Assembly: GCF_004355005.1 (NCBI RefSeq)
Contig: NZ_SMSJ01000031.1
Location: 1 to 64,000 of the forward strand
Length of the DNA stretch: 64,000 nucleotides
Direction: 5' to 3'
Source: Dankookia rubra
Lineage (GTDB): Bacteria > Pseudomonadota > Alphaproteobacteria > Acetobacterales > Acetobacteraceae
The notes under the pieces were generated by a model. That model saw only the letters and a list, made by a program, of their open reading frames with translations, searched no databases and had not been told where the DNA came from. Shown here one piece after another: positions 47,734-56,757 of this stretch; position 1 is the first letter of the stretch, and each line of letters begins with the position of its first letter. Both the position numbers and the translations under genes were made by a program.

Positions 47734-48531
47734 TCAGACGATGTCGAAAATGCTCGCCCCGGAGCCAGTCAGGGCAGCGAGCGTGAGCCCGCTGAACAGC
47801 ACGGCATTGCCAGCCCCGAGGTCGAGGACCACGCCTGCCGTCGTATCCGAGAGACGCGCCAGCACGTCATCGGCGCTGTCGATGTCCGTGCCATTGATGC
47901 CTGTAGCAATCTGCAGCACGTCCTCCCCGGGGGTGAAGCCGGAGATGGCATCCTGACCGTCGCCACCGGTGAACACGAAGCGATCGAGCCCGGCGCCGCC
48001 GCTGAGGATGTCGTTGCCGGTGCCGCCGATCAGCACGTCATTGCCATTGCTACCGAACAGCTGGTCGTCGCCGCCCTGAGTGACGATGAGATCGTTGCCG
48101 TCGCCGCCGAACACCACCTCGATGCCGTCACCGCCGAGGATGGCGTCGTTACCTTCGCCACCATAGAGGCCGTTATTGCCTTCGGTGTCGAAGATCATGT
48201 CGTTGCCAGCGCCGCCGAACAGGTTGTCGTTTCCCGTCCCGCCATACACCAGGTCGTTGCCGTCGCCGGCTTCGACCCAATCTTCGCCGGCACCCGCGGC
48301 GATCAGGTCGTTGCCGGCGCCAGCAGCGATCAAGTCCGGGCCGCCTTCGGTAAAGATCTGGTCGTCGCCGTCGCCGCCGAACACGATGTCGGCTCCGCCG
48401 CCACCGCGCAGCACGTCATCGCCGGCACCGCCATAGGCGATGCCGGGCGAGACGATCTGGAAGACGTCGTCGCCGTCGCTGCCCGTCAGGGCGGACCCGC
48501 GCTCCAGCACAGGAAAGCTGAAATCAGGCAC
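47734..48531 (-). CDS. RTX (haemolysin-type calcium-binding) repeat protein
   Basis: The 265-residue protein is made of about 17 glycine-rich nonapeptides of the form GGxGxDxLx (GGAGDDVLR, GGTGNDNLF, GGAGNDMIF, GGEGNDAIL). They form a calcium-binding parallel beta-roll. A C-terminal segment follows (FTGGDGQDAISGFTPGEDVLQI) that is typical of type I secretion substrates. No N-terminal signal is seen. The GTG start has AAGGAGG eight bases upstream. Its place between iucD and the receptor is unusual. No type I secretion genes are in the window. Confidence 0.85.
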   Translation of the reverse strand: MPDFSFPVLERGSALTGSDGDDVFQIVSPGIAYGGAGDDVLRGGGGADIVFGGDGDDQIFTEGGPDLIAAGAGNDLIAAGAGEDWVEAGDGNDLVYGGTGNDNLFGGAGNDMIFDTEGNNGLYGGEGNDAILGGDGIEVVFGGDGNDLIVTQGGDDQLFGSNGNDVLIGGTGNDILSGGAGLDRFVFTGGDGQDAISGFTPGEDVLQIATGINGTDIDSADDVLARLSDTTAGVVLDLGAGNAVLFSGLTLAALTGSGASIFDIV

Positions 48532-48594
48532 TCGAGATTCCTCCTTGCAAGCTCACCGCAGCGCGGGCGGACCTTCGCTCGACCGCGTCATATG

Positions 48595-48615
48595 CAATTG
48601 CGACTCATTCGCAAA
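48595..48615 (-). promoter_or_regulatory. Candidate iron-responsive box upstream of the RTX gene
   Basis: On the minus strand the sequence reads TTGCGAATGAGTCGCAATTG, sharing the decamer TGCGAATGAG (48604-48613) with the site upstream of iucA. It overlaps the last bases of iucD and is about 75 bp before the RTX start. The shared motif is seen; iron control (Fur or RirA/Irr-type) is inferred. Confidence 0.4.
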
Positions 48616-49906
48616 TGGAGCAAGCTTCATTATGTTCACTGTGACGTGACCACTCGATGAGGGAGGCTTCGGTCCCTAACGGGAAGACTTCGCGCCCCAG
48701 CGCGTCGTTAAGAATGGTCGCGCTTCGCCAAGCCAGCAGCGCAAGTTGCGGGTCAGCGACACCATGTGACACGCGGCCGGCGTTCTGCAGGTATATGCGG
48801 TTCGCTGCCGGGCCGTCCCAGCTGATCGCATAGCATCGCCCAAGCATTGGTGTTCCTGTCACTGCATCCCAAGCAATTCCGAGCGCCTCGAGGCAGGGCG
48901 GCAGGGCAACTCGGTAGCCGGTGGCAGCAATCACCAGATCGGCGACGATGCGCTGTCCGGCGCCAGTATCAGCCGAGCGAAGTTCGATGCCGAGCGCGCC
49001 CCGCCATGACGTACAGCCGACGACGCTGTGCCCCGGCAGCAGTCTTGGCACAGGCGGCACCTTTTCGAGGAAGCGCAGCCGGTACACCTCGGCATAAAGC
49101 TCGCGCAAGGTCGACGGTGAGATGCCGTCGCTCATCATGCGCTGCTCTTGCAGAAGCGTGACGCGCCGGTCGGCCGGCAACTCAAAAAAATGCTTCACGT
49201 AAGCCGGGGTGAAATGCTCGTTCGAGAAATGCGTCTCGTCGAGTGGCAGGAAGTTGGAGCGACGGCTTACCCAGGCGATGCTGGCTGGCGGCTTGGCCGA
49301 CCGCAGCAGATGAAGCACGATCTCAGCACCTGACTGACCACCTCCAATGACGACGACATGTCGCCCGACGATTGCCGGCATGCGCTCGAGGAATTCGGCG
49401 GCGTGCAGGCAGCCCTGGCCAAGATGCGGCTCCAGGCAGGCCGGAAAGGCCGGTTCGTGACCAAGGCCGAGCACGAGGTGTTGCGTGCGGACGCGTTCGC
49501 ACCCGACCTGCGCGGTGAAGGCGCCGGCCTCGAAGGCGAGGTCCCTCAGCGGGCTGTCCCAGTGCAGCGTAGGAAGTTGCCCCGCAACCCAACCCAGATA
49601 ATCGGCGAACTCCGTGCGGGACACGGTCTCGAACCCCGCATTGACGAAGGCGAACAGCCGCTGGCGCGCGGCAAGGTAGGAGAGAAAGCCGAAACGCGAC
49701 GTAGGTGCGACCGGCGTGACCAGGTCTTTGATCCAGGAGCATTGAAGTCGCGCGCCGGGCAGCATCATGCCGCGGTGCCAAGAGAAGCCCGCCTTGCGAT
49801 CGAAAAAGCGCGTGCGCTCGGCCTTCCCCGCCTCCTCGCAGAGTGCGGCAAGGCTGAGGTTGGCGGGGCCGATGCCGATGCCGGCAAGCTCAAGCACGCC
49901 CGTCAC
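48605..49906 (-). CDS. iucD: L-lysine N6-monooxygenase (aerobactin)
   Basis: The 433-residue flavoprotein has an FAD-binding GIGIGPANLSLAALC near the N-terminus, a second Rossmann motif VVIGGGQSGAEIV for NADPH, and the ATGYR signature late. It hydroxylates the epsilon-amino group of lysine, the first step of aerobactin synthesis. Similarity to ornithine hydroxylases is strong, but lysine is expected from the iucABCD order and the absence of ornithine or diaminopropane genes. It starts at a GTG overlapping the iucC stop (GTGA). Usual length is about 425-445. Confidence 0.92.
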   Translation of the reverse strand: MTGVLELAGIGIGPANLSLAALCEEAGKAERTRFFDRKAGFSWHRGMMLPGARLQCSWIKDLVTPVAPTSRFGFLSYLAARQRLFAFVNAGFETVSRTEFADYLGWVAGQLPTLHWDSPLRDLAFEAGAFTAQVGCERVRTQHLVLGLGHEPAFPACLEPHLGQGCLHAAEFLERMPAIVGRHVVVIGGGQSGAEIVLHLLRSAKPPASIAWVSRRSNFLPLDETHFSNEHFTPAYVKHFFELPADRRVTLLQEQRMMSDGISPSTLRELYAEVYRLRFLEKVPPVPRLLPGHSVVGCTSWRGALGIELRSADTGAGQRIVADLVIAATGYRVALPPCLEALGIAWDAVTGTPMLGRCYAISWDGPAANRIYLQNAGRVSHGVADPQLALLAWRSATILNDALGREVFPLGTEASLIEWSRHSEHNEACSICE

Positions 49907-51684
49907 CGCGGGGCGCCGGTCTCGGCGAGGTGCAACGGATTCAGTAATGGCGTGCCCAGCGCAGGCAATGGCCGAGATGCAGTATCGCCATATCCGACAG
50001 CCAGCCGGACCTTGTTAATGCAGACCTTCGGTAGCGCCGGCGCGAAAAGCTCATAGCGTGCATAGTCGGCCGGCGGCAGGCCGGCTTCGCGCTGGTAGGC
50101 GCGCAGCACCCGCGCCAGGATCCGATAAAACTGCATCTCCGGCAGGGTGCCCGCTGCCGCCAGCCCATCCGACAGGAACCGGAGCGTGGTCACGAAATGA
50201 GCTGTCTGGATGTTGTGGACCACGACCTCGGCGCGCTTGCGCGGCAGCAGCGCGGCGACGGCTCCGGGCAGGCCGGCGGCCTCGGCCTGACCGGTATCGG
50301 CGAGATCGAAGTCGCCTTGAAAGTCCTTCAGTGCCATGGCGACCGGCAGCCCGTGCCGCAGCAGCAGCACGATGTTCTGGCCGTGCGCGATCGGGCAGCA
50401 GCCATAGCGGCAGAGCAGGTGGTGCAACGGCACGACGGTCAGGTCGAACAGCCGCTCCAGCCAGGCCTCGATGCCGAGCCCGGCCTGTTTCGCCATGGTG
50501 AGGGCCAGCGGCCGCCCCGTTGCGTCGCGTTCGTGCAACGTGGCGTAAAGCGCCGGCGTCTCGCCGCTCGCCGCATGCGCCTCGGCGCTCTCGCGCAACA
50601 CGGCGCCGAGGTGTTCGCAGAAGTGGTAGGGCGCCTCGGGCAGTGCCGCATAGGCGGGATGCGCATAGTGCGCCCCGGCCAACTCCCGCAAGACCGTGAC
50701 GCGCCGGCGGCGCAACACCGGATCAGCCGCGATGACTCCCGCCAGCCACCCCGACAGCACCTGCCCAGCAGCGATGGTCGCGCCACCAAGGCCGCGATAG
50801 GCCGAGGTGTTGAGGATCGAAAGCGCCAACTTCACGTCTGCCCGGCCGCGCCGCGACACATTCGTCAACGTTCGGATTGACTGCTGCGGCCGATAGAGGT
50901 CCCCGAAGCTGTCGATCGGCACAATACGACCGGCGGCGATCTCGCCGGAGAATTCGGGCAGCACGACATTGTCCCATTGCCAGGGATGCACCGGCACGTG
51001 CAGCGCGTGCTCTGGCGCAATGCCGCTACGGGCGACTGCCGCGTCGAAGGCGCCACGCTCCCCGGGAGGGATGCATTCGCTCGGGAAGTCGGCGTTATCG
51101 ACGGCGGCCCAGGTCGCGTGCCGCGCGTCGAGCACCACCCAGACTAGCTGGAACGGCTCGGCCCGTTCCGGTGCGAAGGCCGCGAGCGCCGCATCGCCCC
51201 AGCCGAGTCGCCCCTTGTTGGCGACCGCCTTGGGATGGCCCGAGAGCAGGCCCTGCGCTCGATCCGGTGGCAGCGCAACCCAATCGGCGGCGTCGAGGCC
51301 GCTGCAGCGAGCAAGGCGCAGGGCTTCGGCATGTTGGGTGCGGCCAAGCTCGCGCAGGAAGCCGGCAGTCGCCACTGCATCGCCGCCAAGCTCGGCGCGC
51401 GCATCAAGCACCCACTGCTGCGGGTCGGTCGCCTCCGTTTCCAGCGCACCGTCCATCCGCCGCAGGCTGTTGGGGTCGATGGCGAGGTTGCCCCAAATCC
51501 GCCGTGTCCCGGCAAAACGATAGCGCACGCCCGAGGCGAGCCGCAGGCATGCAGTGAAGCTTCCGTCAGGTTTCAACTGCACCTCTGGCAGCACTGCCTC
51601 CTCGTAGGCAAACTCGGAGATGGCTTTGGCCAGTAGGGCGCGACCTGCCTGCCGCCACGTTGCGGCATCGGGGATGCCGCTCAT
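49903..51684 (-). CDS. iucC: Aerobactin synthase IucC (NIS synthetase)
   Basis: The 593-residue protein matches IucC throughout: RYRFAGTRRIWGNLAID, LLSGHPKAVANKGRLGWG, a VHPWQWDNV motif and SIRTLTNVSRRGRADVKLALS. AHGQNIVLLL and VALKDFQGD-type residues follow. NIS synthetases activate citrate carboxylates with ATP; IucC adds the second N6-acetyl-N6-hydroxylysine to give aerobactin. The start MSGIPDAATW overlaps iucB by 4 bp (ATGA), and its stop overlaps iucD. Family length is about 580. Confidence 0.93.
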   Translation of the reverse strand: MSGIPDAATWRQAGRALLAKAISEFAYEEAVLPEVQLKPDGSFTACLRLASGVRYRFAGTRRIWGNLAIDPNSLRRMDGALETEATDPQQWVLDARAELGGDAVATAGFLRELGRTQHAEALRLARCSGLDAADWVALPPDRAQGLLSGHPKAVANKGRLGWGDAALAAFAPERAEPFQLVWVVLDARHATWAAVDNADFPSECIPPGERGAFDAAVARSGIAPEHALHVPVHPWQWDNVVLPEFSGEIAAGRIVPIDSFGDLYRPQQSIRTLTNVSRRGRADVKLALSILNTSAYRGLGGATIAAGQVLSGWLAGVIAADPVLRRRRVTVLRELAGAHYAHPAYAALPEAPYHFCEHLGAVLRESAEAHAASGETPALYATLHERDATGRPLALTMAKQAGLGIEAWLERLFDLTVVPLHHLLCRYGCCPIAHGQNIVLLLRHGLPVAMALKDFQGDFDLADTGQAEAAGLPGAVAALLPRKRAEVVVHNIQTAHFVTTLRFLSDGLAAAGTLPEMQFYRILARVLRAYQREAGLPPADYARYELFAPALPKVCINKVRLAVGYGDTASRPLPALGTPLLNPLHLAETGAPR

Positions 51685-52715
51685 CGCATCACCCGGTCGA
51701 AGAACGGGTCGCGCCAGCAATGCATCAGCGCCGAGCGCTTGTGGGGGAAATCGAACTCCTTGACCTTGTCGTAGGCGAGCGCGTCGGCGTAGCGAAGCAG
51801 CTTGGCATTATCGACGCGCGGCTCGCCTACCACCTTCTCGGTGCGCGGGTCCTCAAGGAACAGGAAGTGGGTGAGGCCACGCAACCAGGCCGCGGTCTTG
51901 GCCAGGCCGAGGTGCTGCCGTGCCCCGATGAGCCCATGCCAGCCACGGTCGTAGTTGTGGGCGTCGTAATACGGGCCGAGACGGTCCTCCTTTGCCCAGT
52001 AGATCTCGAAGTAGCCCGCCGGTTCGCCGTCGAAGCAGCCGATCAGCGGCCAGGCGTGCGGGTCCGCCTCCAGCCGTCGGAGATAGGCATGCAGCGATGC
52101 CTCGTCTTGCGCAAGCTCCCAGAAGTAAGCCACGCGCAACTCATTCATCCAGGCATGAAACAATGGTAGGTCTTTGTCTGCCGTGACCCGCCGAAAGGAC
52201 ATTCGCATGCCGAGCAGCGGATCGAAGCGGTCGTAGACCACACCCTGCGCGAGTGGCGGCCGCTCCGGATGGATCCGTCCGTCCGGCAGGTGGCGGGGCA
52301 GCCATGGATGCGGCACAGGGCGCGGATCCTGATGCCATAGCAACGGCACCTGGAGCAGCTGCCGGCGCCGGATCATTGGTGCCTGCGTTTCGGCGACCAG
52401 CCCATGCGCAAGGGCCGTCTCAAGGATCTCCGGCGACGTTCCGGGCCCGAGCGAGACTTCGGCACGCTCGAGATCCGCATCGAACAATGCGGCAGCCGCA
52501 GCGGCGAGGGCCTGGGCGAGCGGTCGCCCGCGACGGCCACCCATCGCCTGTACCTCGAGGCCTGCTGCGCCGAGTTCACCGTGCAAGATCTGATGCTCGC
52601 CCTGCCGGACAGCCAGGGTCACATCGGCAACCTTGACTTCAAGCGCCGGGTCCCTGCCCAGCATGTAGCGATGGCACGGCATCTCGGTGTCGGTGGCCCG
52701 CCTGGCGGCGATCAT
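51681..52715 (-). CDS. iucB: N6-hydroxylysine O/N-acetyltransferase
   Basis: The 344-residue GNAT-family protein has the diagnostic stretch FHAWMNELRVAYFWELAQDE, then EPAGYFEIYWAKEDRLGPYY and HGLIGARQHLGL. It acetylates N6-hydroxylysine to the hydroxamate before citrate coupling. The ATG at 52715 overlaps the iucA stop (ATGA) and is preferred over a TTG six codons upstream. The N-terminal 150 residues form an extra domain, seen also in IucB. Its stop overlaps iucC. Confidence 0.92.
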   Translation of the reverse strand: MIAARRATDTEMPCHRYMLGRDPALEVKVADVTLAVRQGEHQILHGELGAAGLEVQAMGGRRGRPLAQALAAAAAALFDADLERAEVSLGPGTSPEILETALAHGLVAETQAPMIRRRQLLQVPLLWHQDPRPVPHPWLPRHLPDGRIHPERPPLAQGVVYDRFDPLLGMRMSFRRVTADKDLPLFHAWMNELRVAYFWELAQDEASLHAYLRRLEADPHAWPLIGCFDGEPAGYFEIYWAKEDRLGPYYDAHNYDRGWHGLIGARQHLGLAKTAAWLRGLTHFLFLEDPRTEKVVGEPRVDNAKLLRYADALAYDKVKEFDFPHKRSALMHCWRDPFFDRVMR

Positions 52716-54448
52716 GTGGACACCGGCGCGCAAAGGGGATTTGGCAGGTCGTGGTAGATCGCGCGCTGCTCGCGCGAGCCACGGTTCTCTATGACGTCGT
52801 CGAGGAAGGTCATGAAATTGCCTTTCGCCGCCAGTGCCGGGCTGTCCAGGATGTAGTCGAGGAAGGACGGGTCAGGTGGGCGATCGGCGCGCGCATGCTC
52901 GAACTTCGCCCGGAGCAGGCGGAACATCGCCGCTTCGTCCGCCAGGCCGTCGCGCGAGAGAGCGGCGACTAGGCCAAATAAGCCGTTGACTACGACGTAA
53001 TAGCCGAGCAGCCGGTCGCCTACCGCATCCGGTACGACAGACTCCGACTGCTCCCCGATGCCTGGCACCGCGGCGACGAGCCGCGCGTGCGCGCTCTCAA
53101 CATGGCCGGACCCTTGGCAATCGCGGATATAGGCCTGTACGGGCCAATTTTGGTGCAGCCGCAGGACCGCGTTCTGGCCATGTGCGCCGAACAGGAGTCC
53201 ATGGTGGCAACGGAGCCGCGCCAGCGCCAGGGGCAGCAGCTCGGCAAATCGCTTGAGCCAGTCGAGGCCTGCCTCTCTCAGCGAAAGGCCGGCCGAGGCG
53301 GCCGCGGCGGCGATGATGCCGCTAAGCGGTGTTTGGCCGATTTTCGGATCGGTCTGGCAAAGCGTCGCCAGCATCGCCGCATCACGGGCAGCAGCGCCGC
53401 GAAAGGGGTTGTCCCGCAAGATGACCAGGCTATCGGGTAGCAATACCCCGTCATGCTGCAGACCGAGATGCGCTGGTTCTTCCAGGAAAGTCAGCCGCGG
53501 CGCGATGGCCGCAATCGATGGACCAATCACGCTTCGCAGCAGCCGACTGACATCCTTTCCGCGTTGCAGTTCCGCCGGGAACAGCGTGCGAACGGAGTTG
53601 GTGATCCGCGCACCGAGCGAGGTCTTCAGCATCCACGGTGCCTCGGCGCTGTAAAGGCTGCGAACCGAGGCGGTGGGGTGCCAAAGCGGGCCCGCTTCCG
53701 GCTCAGCCTGGAAACGCAGCATGCCGGCGCGTCGCAGCGCCTCGACCTCTGGCAGCGTGGCGAGGTGCCTTGCCTGCCAGGGATGCATGGGCAGCGCGAG
53801 CCAACCTGGCTCGAACGGGGCGCCGATATCTTGCAGCAGTGCCGCAGCAGGGCGACCTTCGACATCCTCCTGGACAAAGGCGCGCGGCCGTACCTGCGCC
53901 CAGTGTAGCCGGAAGCCGGGCGACAGGCCGGGCAGGAAGCGCTCGCGCTCGGGCCGCAACTCAGCGGCGGAACGCGGCGCGGGGTGGAGGAAGTGGCCGA
54001 GCAGTAGTGCTTGCTCCGCGCGGAGGAAATCAGCCGCCGCGGCCTCCGGCCCCCGATTGCCGGGAAGCGCCGCCTCGATCGTATCGGTACTCTCGAGCAC
54101 GCGGTCGACGAAGCGGCGCACCGTAGGCGCCGGTAAGCGGCGCTCAATGCCCAGGGTCTCGGCCAGCACGGACACCGCAGTGGGCCAGCTGATAGGCCGC
54201 TCGACCCCGTCATCCCCGCAGAAGCGAACCGGCAACCGCAGCCCGTGGCGCCCAGCGCCTGAACGGTGCGTGACCGCGATACGCAGCACGCCGGAGAGTG
54301 ACGTGACCGCAAATTCCAGGTCCCAGCCATCCCCAGCCGGCTGCAGCCGGCATCCCGACCATTCCCGCGCAAGGCTGTTGAGGAAGGCCTCGGCAGCGCC
54401 TTGCTCCGCAGGGGTATCGTCGGAAAGCGCAGTTGCGTCGCAGTTCAT
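52712..54448 (-). CDS. iucA: N2-citryl-N6-acetyl-N6-hydroxylysine synthase IucA (NIS synthetase)
   Basis: The 578-residue protein matches IucA: LPMHPWQARHLATLPE, SVRSLYSAEAPWMLKTSLGARITNSVRTLF, AHGQNAVLRLHQNWPVQAYIRDCQGSG. Its C-terminus reads LDSPALAAKGNFMTFLDD and then IYHDLPNPL. It couples the first hydroxamate to citrate. As first gene of the iucABCD set it lies behind a putative iron box. MNCDATALSDD is taken as the start; a longer frame upstream would run through the divergent promoter. Confidence 0.93.
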   Translation of the reverse strand: MNCDATALSDDTPAEQGAAEAFLNSLAREWSGCRLQPAGDGWDLEFAVTSLSGVLRIAVTHRSGAGRHGLRLPVRFCGDDGVERPISWPTAVSVLAETLGIERRLPAPTVRRFVDRVLESTDTIEAALPGNRGPEAAAADFLRAEQALLLGHFLHPAPRSAAELRPERERFLPGLSPGFRLHWAQVRPRAFVQEDVEGRPAAALLQDIGAPFEPGWLALPMHPWQARHLATLPEVEALRRAGMLRFQAEPEAGPLWHPTASVRSLYSAEAPWMLKTSLGARITNSVRTLFPAELQRGKDVSRLLRSVIGPSIAAIAPRLTFLEEPAHLGLQHDGVLLPDSLVILRDNPFRGAAARDAAMLATLCQTDPKIGQTPLSGIIAAAAASAGLSLREAGLDWLKRFAELLPLALARLRCHHGLLFGAHGQNAVLRLHQNWPVQAYIRDCQGSGHVESAHARLVAAVPGIGEQSESVVPDAVGDRLLGYYVVVNGLFGLVAALSRDGLADEAAMFRLLRAKFEHARADRPPDPSFLDYILDSPALAAKGNFMTFLDDVIENRGSREQRAIYHDLPNPLCAPVST

Positions 54449-54470
54449 GGAATGCTTGTAATCGATCAGA

Positions 54471-54496
54471 TGCGAATGAGAATGAGAATTATTCGC
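54471..54496. promoter_or_regulatory. Candidate Fur-type iron box in the iucA/exporter intergenic region
   Basis: TGCGAATGAGAATGAGAATT with ATTCGC next to it forms a palindrome GCGAAT (54472-54477) and ATTCGC (54491-54496) around repeated GAATGA hexamers, as in iron-regulator boxes. It lies between the divergent iucA (24 bp) and MFS exporter (20 bp) starts, so one site could repress both under iron sufficiency. Regulator identity (Fur, RirA or Irr) is not seen. Confidence 0.55.
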
Positions 54497-54515
54497 GATT
54501 ACCCAGGCGTACGGA

Positions 54516-55721
54516 ATGGCAGGACGAGCATTGCGGATGCCGAAAGCGGGATTGATCGTGGCGCTCGGGCTGGTGGCGGCCGCGCAAACAGCGCCGCTCG
54601 CCGCCCTGCCGCTGCTGCTGGAGGCACTTGACCTCGGCGCAAACGAGCTCGGTCTCGCCATAGGTACGGGACTGCTGACGACGATCGGACTGGCACCCCT
54701 GGCAGGCAGGCTAGCTGATGGCGCAGGGCATGCCCTGGCGGCGCGATGCGGGCTTGCCATTATCTGCGTCGCCTCCGGGCTGTTCTGCGGCTACACGGCT
54801 TTGGTGGCCGCCGGCGCCATGACGACGGAGCATGCCTTCGCCGTCACGTTGGCGATACGGATTGTGAACGGCGCCGGAGTTGCCGCCTTGCACCCGGCCG
54901 CCCAGGCCTGGCTTTGGGCGGGCGAGGCGCCCGCGGCGGGAACCCGCCTGCAGGGCAAGGCGAGTGCGGCCCAGAACGCGGGGCGGCTCTTCGGACCGCT
55001 GGCCGTGGCCCTGATCAGCGGCATGGGTGCGGTTGGGATTTTGGCGGTGCTGGTTGCGACCACCTGCCTCGCCCTGCTCTTCCTGGTCGTCCTGCGGGGC
55101 CCAGCGGCGGCAAGCACCGCAACCCCCTCGCCGCCGTTCGAAGCCGCATACGCCACGCCGCCAGGTGGCCCGGCCTGGCCGCTGCTTTTGGCCCTGCTGG
55201 CGTTGCACCTGCTCGGGGGCGGCGCGCAATACATCCTGGGGCCGTTGCTGCTGGCGAAGCTCGGCCTGGAGGTGGTCCAAGCCACGCGTTGGACCGGAGG
55301 GCTCATGACCATGGCGGCCACGGCAGCCATCGCCGGCAACCTGTCATCCCACCGTTTTGCCGAGCAATGGCGCCCCGCTGCCGGAGCGGGGCTGGCGATG
55401 ATCGGCACGCTCATTCTTGCGCCTTTCGCAAATCTTTTCGTCGTCGCGGCCGGCATTTCGATGCTGGCAGCCGGGATCGGCATCGCCGTCCCATCCGCGA
55501 TGGCTGCGTTGATGCAGGGGGCGCCAGCATCCTCGCGCGGACGGATTGCGAGCCGCACCGCGGCAATTCAGGCGACCGCCTATGCGGCCGCGGCACCGAT
55601 GTGTGGAATCCTGGTCGCGGGCGCCCCGTCCCTCGCAGCCGCGTCACTCATATTGCCCGCGGTAGCGGCGCTGCTGCTGCTCATTGCCGCCCGGCGGCGG
55701 GAAGCCGGCCAGGGACCATAG
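54516..55721 (+). CDS. MFS transporter, probable aerobactin exporter
   Basis: The 401-residue protein has about 12 membrane spans and an MFS-typical loop (APLAGRLADGAG). Ala-, Gly- and Leu-rich helices fill the rest. Divergent from iucA across a shared control region of 67 bp, it is the natural candidate for secreting the finished siderophore. Exporters in NIS siderophore loci are often of this family. Start at the ATG at 54516; an internal ATG (MPKAGLI) is an alternative. Substrate is inferred from position only. Confidence 0.82.
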   Translation: MAGRALRMPKAGLIVALGLVAAAQTAPLAALPLLLEALDLGANELGLAIGTGLLTTIGLAPLAGRLADGAGHALAARCGLAIICVASGLFCGYTALVAAGAMTTEHAFAVTLAIRIVNGAGVAALHPAAQAWLWAGEAPAAGTRLQGKASAAQNAGRLFGPLAVALISGMGAVGILAVLVATTCLALLFLVVLRGPAAASTATPSPPFEAAYATPPGGPAWPLLLALLALHLLGGGAQYILGPLLLAKLGLEVVQATRWTGGLMTMAATAAIAGNLSSHRFAEQWRPAAGAGLAMIGTLILAPFANLFVVAAGISMLAAGIGIAVPSAMAALMQGAPASSRGRIASRTAAIQATAYAAAAPMCGILVAGAPSLAAASLILPAVAALLLLIAARRREAGQGP

Positions 55722-55957
55722 CCTGCCAAGAGCCAACGCGACTGCTTCCACCTGGGCTTTCTGCCAGTCGCTATGGCATCCAATGACTCTTGCGTTACCT
55801 ACCTGACCGGCAGACTCGGCCATGTTGTGGGACAGAGCAGCGAAGTGTCTGCGCGCACCGGAGAGGCATCGGCGGTAGAGCGATTCCGCAAATCTGCGAT
55901 TGCGATGCATTCTCAATACGGCCTAGTTTGCTTAGGCGAAGAGACTAGGAGCACCCC

Positions 55958-56485
55958 ATGGGCCGCGCCGCGCGCATCGCCCCGCGAAACCTGTACGGCT
56001 ACCCAGACATGGTGGAAAAGCTGGAGTGGGCGGAAGCCGTGCTGCTCTGCGGCCTGCGCGAATGGGTCGGTGACCTGAGGCGGAACGCGGATCCGATGCC
56101 GCGGCTCCACGTGCGGATGACGCATGCCGGCGTCCCGCTGGCTGCGGCATCGCTCGACATGTTCCTGCGCATTGTTGCCCGCACTGCGGACCGACCACTG
56201 GGCATCGGCTGCCCACATTGCCCGTGGCTCGCCACAGATGAGCAGCAGCTGCTGCATATTGCATGGCTGGTCCAGGATCACCAAACCCGACTGGCGGGGG
56301 GGGTACTTCGCTCCGGCCTGTTATCCGAAATCGGCGCCGAGTTCGCCCTTGGGCCGTTGCGCGGCATGGGTGAATTGTTCCTCGCGGCTGGCCTCGCGTT
56401 CACCCCACGTCGGTTGGTTGGCCCTTCCAATGTCGTGGGCGCCGGCAGCATGTCCTGGCCGCCGACCTTGACCACCCGGCACTGA
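55958..56485 (+). CDS. Hypothetical protein, CxxC paralogue 1
   Basis: The 175-residue protein starts at an ATG with AGGAG five bases upstream. It has EAVLLCGLREWVGDLRR, then RPLGIGCPHCPWLATDEQQLLHIAWLV and a hydrophobic helical C-terminus. The CPHCP motif could bind a metal or react to redox change. A diverged paralogue is at 56758-57264 with the same order of blocks. I recall the family from Acetobacteraceae but know no function. Confidence 0.65.
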   Translation: MGRAARIAPRNLYGYPDMVEKLEWAEAVLLCGLREWVGDLRRNADPMPRLHVRMTHAGVPLAAASLDMFLRIVARTADRPLGIGCPHCPWLATDEQQLLHIAWLVQDHQTRLAGGVLRSGLLSEIGAEFALGPLRGMGELFLAAGLAFTPRRLVGPSNVVGAGSMSWPPTLTTRH

Positions 56486-56495
56486 GGAGATGCCT

Positions 56496-56753
56496 ATGAT
56501 TCGACATCGCTCAATCGGTGTCGTCATCCTGACTGCGCTGATGGCGCGGGATCGGATGATGTGCGAGGACGCGAGCGTGCAGCAGGTGGATCGCTCCGGC
56601 GCAAATAACACCACGCCGCCATGGATCAATCAGCGCCCCAGCATTCGCCGATCGCAGGTCGGCCATCCGTTACCCGCCGGACCGCAACGTCAGGCCCTCG
56701 CTCACGGGCCCTCGGTGACGTGCGACGAGGTGCAGTCCGGCCATTGGGAGTAG
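56496..56753 (+). CDS. Small hypothetical protein between two paralogues
   Basis: The open frame gives 85 residues, beginning MIRHRSIGVVILTALMARDR. A GAGGAG site lies six bases upstream and 10 bp separate it from the previous stop. It has a short hydrophobic start and a polar, proline-containing remainder. No family is recognised. The good ribosome-binding site and close spacing on both sides argue for translation. Confidence 0.45.
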   Translation: MIRHRSIGVVILTALMARDRMMCEDASVQQVDRSGANNTTPPWINQRPSIRRSQVGHPLPAGPQRQALAHGPSVTCDEVQSGHWE

Positions 56754-56757
56754 TCGG

